From assembly GCA_029779995.1 (NCBI GenBank), contig JAKOZM010000012.1, positions 1 through 10,314 on the forward strand: a DNA stretch of 10,314 bases, in the 5' to 3' direction. A program made the translations under genes and the position numbers. Position 1 is the stretch's first letter. Each line of letters opens with the position of its first letter. Shown piece by piece: positions 1 through 5,999 of this stretch. The DNA comes from Actinomycetes bacterium. GTDB taxonomy: Bacteria; Actinomycetota; Actinomycetes; S36-B12; UBA10799. The notes beneath the pieces are model-generated. The model made no database searches and was not told the DNA's origin. It saw nothing but the letters and a program-made list of their open reading frames with translations.

Positions 1-260
1 CCGATCCCTGGGTTGCCGGTCGTGAAGCCGCCGGCGTAGTGCGGCTTGCCCTGTACCTCTAGGGCGTACCCGACGCCGGCTGCCCGGTCGGCAACCGCAC
101 CGGTCGAGTCGAAGGGGTAGGGCCCATATAGACCGCTGAGGAAGTTGAGTTGCCCGGGCGCCTGCTGTAGGACGGCGTCGATGGCGCTGGCCTGGTCGGG
201 AATCGCGGACCTGTCCACAGCGTTGTAGACCGGCAGCGTCCGGCCGGTGGTCGACTCGCG
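1..260 (-). pseudogene. 5'-truncated M1-family metallopeptidase fragment, runs off the left edge
   Basis: Read on the minus strand from about 260 down to 1, the frame is open and gives a typical actinobacterial M1 (gluzincin) aminopeptidase segment. It contains TLPVYNAVD, a stretch ending in QLNFLSGLYGPYPFDSTG, and then GVGYALEVQGKPHYAGG. In this family that block lies just upstream of the HExxH zinc site, which would be beyond the left edge. About 200 or more residues of N-terminal beta-sheet domain should precede it. Instead the similarity stops near position 260 (RESTTGR), and within 30 bp one meets the ribosome-binding site and start of a divergent gene. The frame stays open further upstream but only antisense to that gene, with no family-like sequence. 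I infer loss of the 5' end by deletion or rearrangement. A very short variant starting at GTG 297-299 cannot be excluded. Family assignment is fairly sure; pseudogene status is less so. Confidence 0.6.
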
Positions 261-289
261 GCCTAAACTGGGACCAGGAGGGCCGCACC

Positions 290-472
290 GTGAGGACACA
301 GGATCAGCGCAGCGTGGTCGCCGCTCGGTGCCCACTGAGATCTGGTGAGCCTTGCACGCTGTGCCACCCCGACGCCCGGACGGGTCCGCAGGACTGCCCG
401 ACAGTCGCCCTGGTCATGGACGATGACCAAATGCGTGAGGAGTTCGCGAAGTACCGGCGTGAGCACCGCTGA
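290..472 (+). CDS. Small Cys-rich protein, DUF6767-like
   Basis: This is a 60-residue protein of unknown function. The pattern CPLRSGEPCTLCHPDA, then GPQDCPTVALVMDDDQMREE and a charged C-terminus, matches a small actinobacterial family I recognise as DUF6767. The start is GTG at 290, supported by a perfect AGGAGG at 276-281 with an 8-nt spacer. Four cysteines (residues 14, 22, 25 and 36; C-x7-C-x2-C-x10-C) could form a metal site, but this is inference. There is no signal peptide or membrane segment, so it is probably cytoplasmic. It is divergent from the broken M1 peptidase gene, and a 218-bp gap separates it from the next plus-strand gene, so it is probably transcribed alone. Length and motif order fit the family as I remember it; no function is known to me. 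Confidence 0.8.
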   Translation: MRTQDQRSVVAARCPLRSGEPCTLCHPDARTGPQDCPTVALVMDDDQMREEFAKYRREHR

Positions 473-690
473 TCCGCACTATGGAGCCGCCGTCACTGCA
501 CTCGACGCCCGTCCTTGGAACCTGCGCGGTCGAAGTCGATCATGTGGCCTGGATCACCGCGACGCCAGTGACGATCCCGTGACTGCCTGCGGCGCGCCTG
601 GCAAGTGCCCTTGAGGAATCCGGGTTTCGTGCCGATGAACTCCCTGACGCGGACGAAACCGCCACCGCCCCTGGCAACGAGGTGATGACT
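473..690 (+). other. Gap with a TGA-interrupted open frame before the cyclase gene
   Basis: No convincing gene. One plus-strand frame runs from ATG 481 for 33 codons (includes VDHVAWITATPVTIP) to TGA 580-582. After that stop it is open again, in the same frame, straight into the cyclase gene (ARLASALEESGFRADELPD). This may be a decayed small gene or chance openness in GC-rich DNA. I see no ribosome-binding site before ATG 481 and no clear promoter or terminator. Confidence 0.3.
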
Positions 691-2190
691 ATGGACCATT
701 TCGGGCCCGCCAGTGCCCGCCCTGGATCTCCGCCGCGCCTGCTGCAGGTTGTGGCCCGTCACAGGTGGGCGATGGGCGTATGGCTCGGCGGAGTGGCGTG
801 CCTGGTGGTGATGCTGTTGCCTGTGGGGTCGACCGAACGCGTGATGCTCATTCACGCGACCAGCTTCGTCGCTGTTGTGGTGTTCCTCATCGCGATCCTG
901 CGCATGCCGCGCGCAGCACGAGTTGTCTGGTGGTGGCTCTGGGCCTTCTTGGTGCTGACCGTCGCCGGGGATGCGGTGTACGACATGTACCTCTACTACT
1001 TTGACAAGGAGCCCTTCCCCAGTCCCGCCGATGTGCTCTACCTCGCGTCCTACGGCGCCCTGGTGTCGGCGCTGGTGGTTCTGGTCCGCCGACGCCAGCC
1101 CGGCCACAATCGCGAGACCTGGGTGGACACCGCCGTCATGACCGTGGCCGCGGGCTGTGTGGTGGCCACCGTCGTGATCATGCCCATGCTGACGGACTCG
1201 GCCGCTCCGCTGGTGACGACCCTCATCGCGCTGGCCTACCCTCTGCTGGATGTGATCGCCTTGTCCGTGCTGATCCGGATGCTGGTCGGCGTGGACAAGA
1301 TGAACCGAACCTTGGGGCTACTGACCGTGTCGCTGGCCTGCATGCTCACCGCCGATCTCGTCTTCCAAAGTCTCGCGGCGCAGGGCGTGGTGGCGGATGC
1401 ACCGGCCTGGGTGGACGTTTTGTTCCTCGCCTCATCACTGCTGCTGACAGCTGCGGCCACGTCGCGTGGCGCACGGACCATCACCCGGCCGAGCCCCACG
1501 AGTCACCGCACCAAGGCCCGCCTTGTGGGCCTCGCGGTGGCCGCGTTGACCGCCCCCACGCTGCTGGCCTTCTCCGTGTGGAGTGAGGTGGGCTCGGGTG
1601 CGCGGCTGCTGGCGGTGGCCTCCATCGCTGTCATCCTGTTGATCCTTTGGGGGGCTCTGATGCTGATCTCGATGGTGGAGGAACAGGCGGCACTGCTTGC
1701 CGAACTGGCCCGCAAGGACAGCCTGACCGGGCTGCCGAACCGTCGTACGTGGGATTTCGAACTCGACCGGATGGCCGTACGCACTGCGGACAGGGATGTT
1801 CCCCTCACCGTGGCCATGCTCGACCTCGATCACTTCAAGGCCTACAACGACCGCCACGGACATCCCGCGGGGGACACCCTGCTGTCCGACTGTGCCCGAG
1901 CCTGGCGTTCCTGCCTCGATCCACACCTGGTGCTGGCGCGCTACGGCGGGGAGGAGTTCGCCGCGTTGCTGCCTGACCTGACGCTGGAGGGCGCCTCTTC
2001 AGTTCTCAATCAGCTCCGGCTGGCCACCCCGGGCGAACAGACCGTGTCCATCGGCTGCGCGCAACGGGTGCCCGGGGAGCCGATCGAGCAGACACTGCAC
2101 CGAGCGGACCTCGCCCTGTACCAGGCCAAGGCCAGCGGCCGGGACATCGTCGTGGGCTACGAATGGGATGAGGTGGAGGTGCGCGGCTAG
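691..2190 (+). CDS. Membrane-anchored GGDEF diguanylate cyclase
   Basis: Predicted to make cyclic di-GMP from two GTP at the cytoplasmic membrane. The protein has 499 residues. The N-terminal two-thirds (about 27-327) carries roughly ten hydrophobic segments, including an actinobacterial signature (AGDAVYDMYLYYFDKEPFPS, about 92-111), and probably senses an unknown signal. The GGDEF domain covers about 335-499. It has DSLTGLPNRR (343-352), the metal-binding LDLDHFKAYND (377-387), an intact GGEEF (419-423) and SIGCA near the end, so it should be active. The usual RxxD product-inhibition site just before GGEEF is absent: the residues at those positions are D410 and L413. I chose ATG 691 because GAGGTG at 679-684 lies 6 nt upstream; GTG 682 and ATG 685 overlap that site. 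There is no EAL domain. Its stop overlaps that of the convergent dehydrogenase gene. Confidence 0.9.
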   Translation: MDHFGPASARPGSPPRLLQVVARHRWAMGVWLGGVACLVVMLLPVGSTERVMLIHATSFVAVVVFLIAILRMPRAARVVWWWLWAFLVLTVAGDAVYDMYLYYFDKEPFPSPADVLYLASYGALVSALVVLVRRRQPGHNRETWVDTAVMTVAAGCVVATVVIMPMLTDSAAPLVTTLIALAYPLLDVIALSVLIRMLVGVDKMNRTLGLLTVSLACMLTADLVFQSLAAQGVVADAPAWVDVLFLASSLLLTAAATSRGARTITRPSPTSHRTKARLVGLAVAALTAPTLLAFSVWSEVGSGARLLAVASIAVILLILWGALMLISMVEEQAALLAELARKDSLTGLPNRRTWDFELDRMAVRTADRDVPLTVAMLDLDHFKAYNDRHGHPAGDTLLSDCARAWRSCLDPHLVLARYGGEEFAALLPDLTLEGASSVLNQLRLATPGEQTVSIGCAQRVPGEPIEQTLHRADLALYQAKASGRDIVVGYEWDEVEVRG

Positions 2191-3236
2191 GGCCGCAGCA
2201 TCACCTTGAGGGCAGTGCGGTCATCCATCGCTGCGTAGGCTTCGGGTGTCTGTTCCAGATCCAGTGTCAGATCGAAGACGCGGCCCGGATCGACCTGACC
2301 TGTGAGAACCCCCGGCAGCAAGGTCTCGATGTAGGCGCGCACCGGCGCCGGGCCCCCGGTGAGTGTGACGTTGGGCCCGAACAGGCTGCCGAAACCGACC
2401 GGCGCATCCTGGTATTGCGGGACGCCGACCCGGCTGATGACGCCGCCCGGCCGTACGATCCCGACCGCCTGCTCGTACGCGGGCATGTGACCGACTGCCT
2501 CGAGCACGACGGGGCTGCCGCCAGCGGTGATCTCCCGCACCTTCGCGATGCCCTCTGTGCCGCGCTCAGCCACCACGTCGGTGGCACCGAATTCACGGCC
2601 GAGGTCGGTGCGCGCCGGGTAGCGACCCATCAGGACGATCTGCTCGGCACCGAGTTGCTTCGCGCAGAGCACAGCCAGCAACCCGACCGCTCCGTCCCCA
2701 ATCACAGTCACCGTGGCACCGGGTGCAACGCCACCTCGCACGGCGGCGTGCCAGCCCGTGCCGTAGACGTCAGACAGCGTGAGCAGGCTCGCCAGCAGGG
2801 ATTCATCGGTGTCGGCGTCGACGCCGGGCACGGCGACAAGAGTGCCGTCGGCGAGCGGAACGCGCACCACTTGCGCCTGGCCGCCCGCAGTCCCCAGACG
2901 TGGATCGCCCCAGAACCCGCCATTCACGCACGACGTCTGCAGACCCGTTCGACAGAACTCGCAGTGACCGCAGGAGACCGCGAACGGTGCGATGACGAAG
3001 TCACCGGGGCGCACCGTCGTCACCTCTTCGCCGGTCTGCTCCACCACCCCGATGAACTCATGTCCCATCGGTGAACCGTTGGTTGAGGTCGGCTTCGAAT
3101 GGTAGGGATGCAGATCACTGCCGCACACGCAGGAACGCACCACCTGCACCACTGCATCGGTCGATTCCTGCAAATTCGGATCGGGGGCGTCGATCACGCG
3201 GACATCGCCCGCGCCGTACATGTATGTCGCTCGCAT
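2187..3236 (-). CDS. Zinc-dependent alcohol dehydrogenase (MDR family)
   Basis: A 349-residue medium-chain dehydrogenase, expected to oxidise an alcohol or reduce an aldehyde/ketone with NAD(P); the substrate cannot be read from sequence. The catalytic zinc ligands are present: Cys38 in VCGSD and His59-Glu60 in MGHEF. The four structural-zinc cysteines are intact (89, 92, 95 and 103; CGHCEFC plus C). The nucleotide-binding fold has GDGAVG near residue 180. The second strand ends in VLMGRYPAR, with no acidic residue where NAD-specific enzymes usually carry Asp, which hints at NADP preference (inference). Length is normal and the frame is intact. The ATG at 3236 begins MRATYMYGAGDVRV, the standard start of the family, but no strong Shine-Dalgarno precedes it (only GGTG close by). 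It is convergent with the cyclase gene and alone on its strand here. Confidence 0.9.
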   Translation of the reverse strand: MRATYMYGAGDVRVIDAPDPNLQESTDAVVQVVRSCVCGSDLHPYHSKPTSTNGSPMGHEFIGVVEQTGEEVTTVRPGDFVIAPFAVSCGHCEFCRTGLQTSCVNGGFWGDPRLGTAGGQAQVVRVPLADGTLVAVPGVDADTDESLLASLLTLSDVYGTGWHAAVRGGVAPGATVTVIGDGAVGLLAVLCAKQLGAEQIVLMGRYPARTDLGREFGATDVVAERGTEGIAKVREITAGGSPVVLEAVGHMPAYEQAVGIVRPGGVISRVGVPQYQDAPVGFGSLFGPNVTLTGGPAPVRAYIETLLPGVLTGQVDPGRVFDLTLDLEQTPEAYAAMDDRTALKVMLRP

Positions 3237-3554
3237 GACACCAGTTAACGCCAGATGTCATACAAGGCCATTCGGCGCCGACACGTGCCGAGATGGCCAT
3301 GCCAGGCGCGGGCTCCCCATGGTGGATCTTCGGCGGGCCACCCAGTGCGGTTTGGCAAGGATGGCGAGGATGCAGCGCAGCCAGTGACGGTGGGCCGGAA
3401 CCGGGCAGACCGCCGGGGGTTCTGCAACGTCACGTTGGGCAAGGCCTACCCATCGGCACACGGCCCGAGGCCCGCCACCCGACCGTCGGCGATTCCGCAA
3501 AGCACAACACCTGCTGGTCACACAGGGCATCACATTGCAGCTGGCGATTGCCGG

Positions 3555-3582
3555 TGAGGACCCCCGATCGACGAGGTCCTCA
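3555..3582. repeat. Inverted repeat, 8-bp arms with a 12-nt loop
   Basis: TGAGGACC (3555-3562) and GGTCCTCA (3575-3582) are perfect complements around CCCGATCGACGA. No T-run follows, so it is not an intrinsic terminator. It lies about 60 bp upstream of the candidate -35 of the DUF1269 gene and could be an operator or a structured scar. Confidence 0.4.
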
Positions 3583-3642
3583 GCTTGCTGGCACGAGGGG
3601 TGATCAGCGATCTCGACTCATTACCGGTGTTGGCTGTCCGCC

Positions 3643-3667
3643 GGTGTTGGGTCGCGATCGGGGGGTA
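3643..3667 (+). promoter_or_regulatory. Candidate alternative-sigma (SigB/SigF-like) promoter of the DUF1269 gene
   Basis: GGTGT (3643-3647), a 15-nt spacer and GGGTA (3663-3667) resemble the actinobacterial SigF/SigB pattern GGTTT-N15-17-GGGTA with one mismatch in the -35. Transcription would start near 3674, giving a leader of about 25 nt that contains GAGGAG at 3689-3694 ahead of ATG 3700. A stress sigma factor would fit the DUF1269 product. The call rests on motif match and spacing only. Confidence 0.4.
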
Positions 3668-3699
3668 GCGTTGCTGACGTCGAACCCTGAGGAGAATCC

Positions 3700-4278
3700 A
3701 TGTCCGACGACAACAACCCCCAATCCGCCGACACCGAACTGACCGTGGACGCGATGGCCGTCACCGACGGGGCATACTCCCTGATCGTGGCCGATTTCGA
3801 CGACGTCGATGCGGCATGGGAAGCCTACGAGTCACTCAAGTCGGTCGAGGACGGCAGGTCGGTGGAGATCGAGGCCGTGGTGGTCGTCACCAAGGATGAG
3901 GACGGCAAACTCCATGTCCAGAAGGCCACTGATCACAGCACTCGTCGGGGCCTCGGTTGGGGCGTTGTCGGCGGAGTCGTGCTCGGCGTGGTCTTCCCGC
4001 CATCGATCCTGGCTAGCGCCGCCGTCTTGGGCGTCGGTGGGGCAGCCGTGGGCAAGGCCCGGGAACTGCATCACAAGAGCGAGCTCGCCGAGGAGTTGCA
4101 GTACTCGATCGATCCTGGGCACTCCGGACTGATTGCCTTGGTGTCCGATCCGGGCGTGGTCGAGATCCGCAAGGCGATGGACAAGGCCAACCGGATCGTG
4201 CAGTCAGCAGTGGACAAGGTTGCCACCGAGGACATCAAAGCAACTGCCAAAGAGGTGGCGTCCGAGCCAGAAGACTGA
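3700..4278 (+). CDS. DUF1269-family membrane-associated protein
   Basis: A 192-residue protein of unknown biochemical role. The pattern is that of DUF1269: an N-terminal domain with LIVADFDDVDAAWEAYESL (28-46) and IEAVVVVTKDEDGKLHV, then a Gly-rich hydrophobic hairpin (about 84-120, GWGVVGGVVLGVVFPPSILA), then a C-terminal domain with ELAEELQYSIDPGHSGLIAL. The Gly-rich hairpin probably inserts in or lies on the membrane. Homologues are commonly linked to stress, but that is association rather than function. ATG 3700 is supported by GAGGAG at 3689-3694 with a 5-nt spacer, and a stress-type promoter is proposed upstream. It stands alone on its strand; the next gene converges on it, and copy 1 of a 58-bp repeat lies in the gap between them. 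The acidic, low-complexity ends (MSDDNNPQSADTE and ASEPED) are usual. Confidence 0.85.
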   Translation: MSDDNNPQSADTELTVDAMAVTDGAYSLIVADFDDVDAAWEAYESLKSVEDGRSVEIEAVVVVTKDEDGKLHVQKATDHSTRRGLGWGVVGGVVLGVVFPPSILASAAVLGVGGAAVGKARELHHKSELAEELQYSIDPGHSGLIALVSDPGVVEIRKAMDKANRIVQSAVDKVATEDIKATAKEVASEPED

Positions 4279-4309
4279 TCCGGTAGCCGTCCGTGCTGAC
4301 TCGATGAGC

Positions 4310-4367
4310 AATTGGGCAGAAGGTGCTGCGACACGCCGCGAGGAATCGCGACAAGTGCCGAATCGCC
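4310..4367 (+). repeat. 58-bp intergenic repeat, copy 1
   Basis: Matches 8597-8654 without gaps, 43 of 58 positions by hand count. This includes a 17-bp identical core TGCTGCGACACGCCGCG (4324-4340) and an identical AATCGCC end (4361-4367). This copy can fold a perfect 5-bp hairpin, CGCGA-GGAA-TCGCG (4337-4350), with a GNRA-type loop. It lies 31 bp after the DUF1269 stop and ends 3 bp before the stop of the convergent reductase gene. Confidence 0.55.
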
Positions 4368-4370
4368 TTC

Positions 4371-5594
4371 CTACACCTCGGCCAGGCCCACCGCGTCATC
4401 AGCCAACCGGGCCGGATCCACCCGCCGACCCGAGCGGATCAAATCACCCACGCTGCCGATCGTGTCCCACCGACTGACGTGCATCCCGGCCAGGACTCGG
4501 CCGCCTGACAGCCAGAAGGCCATGAAGTCCAGGCCTGACGTATCACCCCGCACCACTACCTGGTCGTAATCCCCCGGTCCGGCGTAGCCGGTGTACTCCA
4601 TCCCCAGGTCGTATTGGTCTGTGTAGAAGTACGGCAGCCGATCGTACGGTTGCGTGCCACCGAGCATCGACCGCGCGGCATGTGGCCCCTGGTTCAGAGC
4701 ATTCGCCCAGTGCTCCACCCGAATCCGCCGTTCGAGCAAAGGGTGCTCGGCTTCCGCGATGTCCCCGGCCGCGAAGACCGCAGGGCCTGACGTGCGCAGT
4801 GTGGCATCCACGAGAATGCCACTGCCGATGTCCAATCCACTCGAACGCGCGAATTCGATGCTGGGAGTGACCCCGACGCCCACCACCGCCCGATCCGCCG
4901 TGAGGACGGTGCCGTCAGCGAGTTCCACCCCGGCGAAGGCGCCATCGGTCGCGATGAACGATTGCACCCCGACCCCGCAGCGCAGATCTACGCCGTGCGC
5001 GCGATGAAGATCGGCAAACACCTGCGCGACCTCCGGGCCAAGCACGCCCACGAGGGGCAGCTCCGCCTGCTCCAGAACCGTCACCGCAACCCCTTGCTCG
5101 CGGGCGACGGCGGCGACCTCCAGCCCGATCCACCCCCCGCCCACGATCACCAGATGCTGCGTTGTGTCCAGACCCGCCCGCAGCGCGTCCGCATCGTCGA
5201 GGGTGCGCAAGTAGTGCACTCCCGTGGCATCTGCGCCGGGAACATTCAGCCGACGCGGGGTCGAACCGGTCGCCAGCAGCAGCGCGTCGTAAGCCAACAG
5301 GGTCCCATCAGACAGTTGCACCTGGCGCTCGCCCAGCTGCAACCCCTGGACCGACGTACCCTGCCGCAAGGTGATCGACTGCTCCTGGAACCATGACGCG
5401 GGCTGAACAAAGACGCTGTCGCGTTGTGCTTTGCCTTGCAGATAGTCCTTGGACAGCGGTGGCCGCTCGTAGGGAGGATGGGCTTCGGCCCCAACCATGA
5501 CCACCTCACCTGAGAAGCCCTCTTCTCGTAGGGTCTGCGCGGCCTTCACAGCGGCGAGTCCCGCACCGACGATGACAAATCTCTGGGAGGTCAT
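4371..5594 (-). CDS. FAD-dependent NADH:ferredoxin reductase-type oxidoreductase
   Basis: A 407-residue flavoprotein of the ferredoxin/rubredoxin/putidaredoxin reductase group (BphA4-like), which passes electrons from NADH through FAD to a small iron-sulfur protein. The N-terminal FAD-binding motif is VIVGAGLAAVKAAQ (GxGxxA at 10-15), and LLLATGSTPR is at 105-114. The NAD-binding fold has IVGGGWIGLEVAA (150-162) with Glu175 closing the second strand, which favours NADH over NADPH. The second FAD motif, VFAAGDIAEAEHP, is followed by a C-terminal reductase domain containing YFYTDQYDLGMEYTGYAG. Length is typical. The ATG at 5594 has GAGAAG 7 nt upstream. No ferredoxin, P450 or oxygenase gene lies nearby, so its redox partner must be encoded elsewhere. 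It is convergent with the DUF1269 gene and separated from the next minus-strand gene by 405 bp, so it is probably its own unit. Confidence 0.9.
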   Translation of the reverse strand: MTSQRFVIVGAGLAAVKAAQTLREEGFSGEVVMVGAEAHPPYERPPLSKDYLQGKAQRDSVFVQPASWFQEQSITLRQGTSVQGLQLGERQVQLSDGTLLAYDALLLATGSTPRRLNVPGADATGVHYLRTLDDADALRAGLDTTQHLVIVGGGWIGLEVAAVAREQGVAVTVLEQAELPLVGVLGPEVAQVFADLHRAHGVDLRCGVGVQSFIATDGAFAGVELADGTVLTADRAVVGVGVTPSIEFARSSGLDIGSGILVDATLRTSGPAVFAAGDIAEAEHPLLERRIRVEHWANALNQGPHAARSMLGGTQPYDRLPYFYTDQYDLGMEYTGYAGPGDYDQVVVRGDTSGLDFMAFWLSGGRVLAGMHVSRWDTIGSVGDLIRSGRRVDPARLADDAVGLAEV

Positions 5595-5999
5595 AACTCA
5601 ACTTCTCACCGGTTCCGCGCCATCGCAATGGCACGTGCCTGTGTGCGACACCAGCCCCACACGAACCCGCCCGACACGCCGAGCAACCCCTCCCCCGTCG
5701 TCACCTCGACGTGGCTCGGCACACCTGCATTACCCATCGATCTGGTCGTCGTGACGACCTTCGACAGTCACGGGCGCATTGGCCGCGGGGACGATCGCGG
5801 ATACCAGCACCGGCAGGGCCTAGGTCCGGCTGTTCCTCATCGACGCTACGACGCTGGTGGCGAAGGCCACCTCCGATCTGCCGATCGGGACCTTGGAACC
5901 CAGCGACGTGACGTTCCGCCCCGCCGGCCCCGCTGGCCCCACCGTCCACTCCGACGCTCAGGACCGCACGGTGACGATCAGGGACGGTGGCTGAGCCCG
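5595..5999. other. 405-bp region without an intact gene
   Basis: This gap lies between two minus-strand flavoprotein genes. It should include the promoter of the ferredoxin-reductase gene near 5600-5750, but I see no clear -35/-10 pair on the minus strand. The plus strand carries a stop-interrupted frame (5755-5994), listed separately. The remaining open frames are rich in Arg and Pro and look like chance products of GC bias. Confidence 0.4.
5755..5994 (+). pseudogene. Possible decayed gene remnant with an in-frame TAG
   Basis: One plus-strand frame, open after TGA 5752-5754, reads STVTGALAAGTIADTSTGRA, meets TAG at 5821-5823, and resumes as VRLFLIDATTLVAKATSDLP, then IGTLEPSDVTFRPAGPAGP, and ends HSDAQDRTVTIRDGG at TGA 5992-5994. 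Its composition is more protein-like than the alternative frames (balanced, hydrophobic and beta-strand-like, with little Arg). It has no usable start with a ribosome-binding site. I infer the 3' remains of a gene, perhaps for a secreted or beta-rich protein, broken by a stop and lacking its 5' end. I recognise no family. It ends 5 bp before the stop of the convergent OYE gene. Confidence 0.25.

Larger units (their letters stand above)
3237..3699. other. 463-bp gene-free region between the dehydrogenase and DUF1269 genes
   Basis: This gap separates two divergently transcribed genes and should hold both promoters. It contains an 8-bp-arm inverted repeat (3555-3582), a direct repeat of CCGGTGTTGG (3624-3633 and 3641-3650) and a candidate alternative-sigma promoter ending at 3667. 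A possible gene remnant lies on the plus strand. One frame reads RFRKAQHLLVTQGITLQLAI up to about 3560. A second frame continues as IDEVLSLLARGVISDLDSL and ends at TAG 3666-3668. Adding one C to the run of five C at 3561-3565 would join them. I recognise no family in the product. The open frames on the minus strand look like chance. Confidence 0.45.

Noticed and set aside
493..1107. 204-codon minus-strand open frame
   Set aside because: Antisense to the cyclase gene and its gap, rich in His, Gln and Arg, with no recognisable motif.
2415..3074. 219-codon plus-strand open frame
   Set aside because: It lies wholly antisense to the intact zinc dehydrogenase and has typical shadow composition (many His, Arg and Asp).
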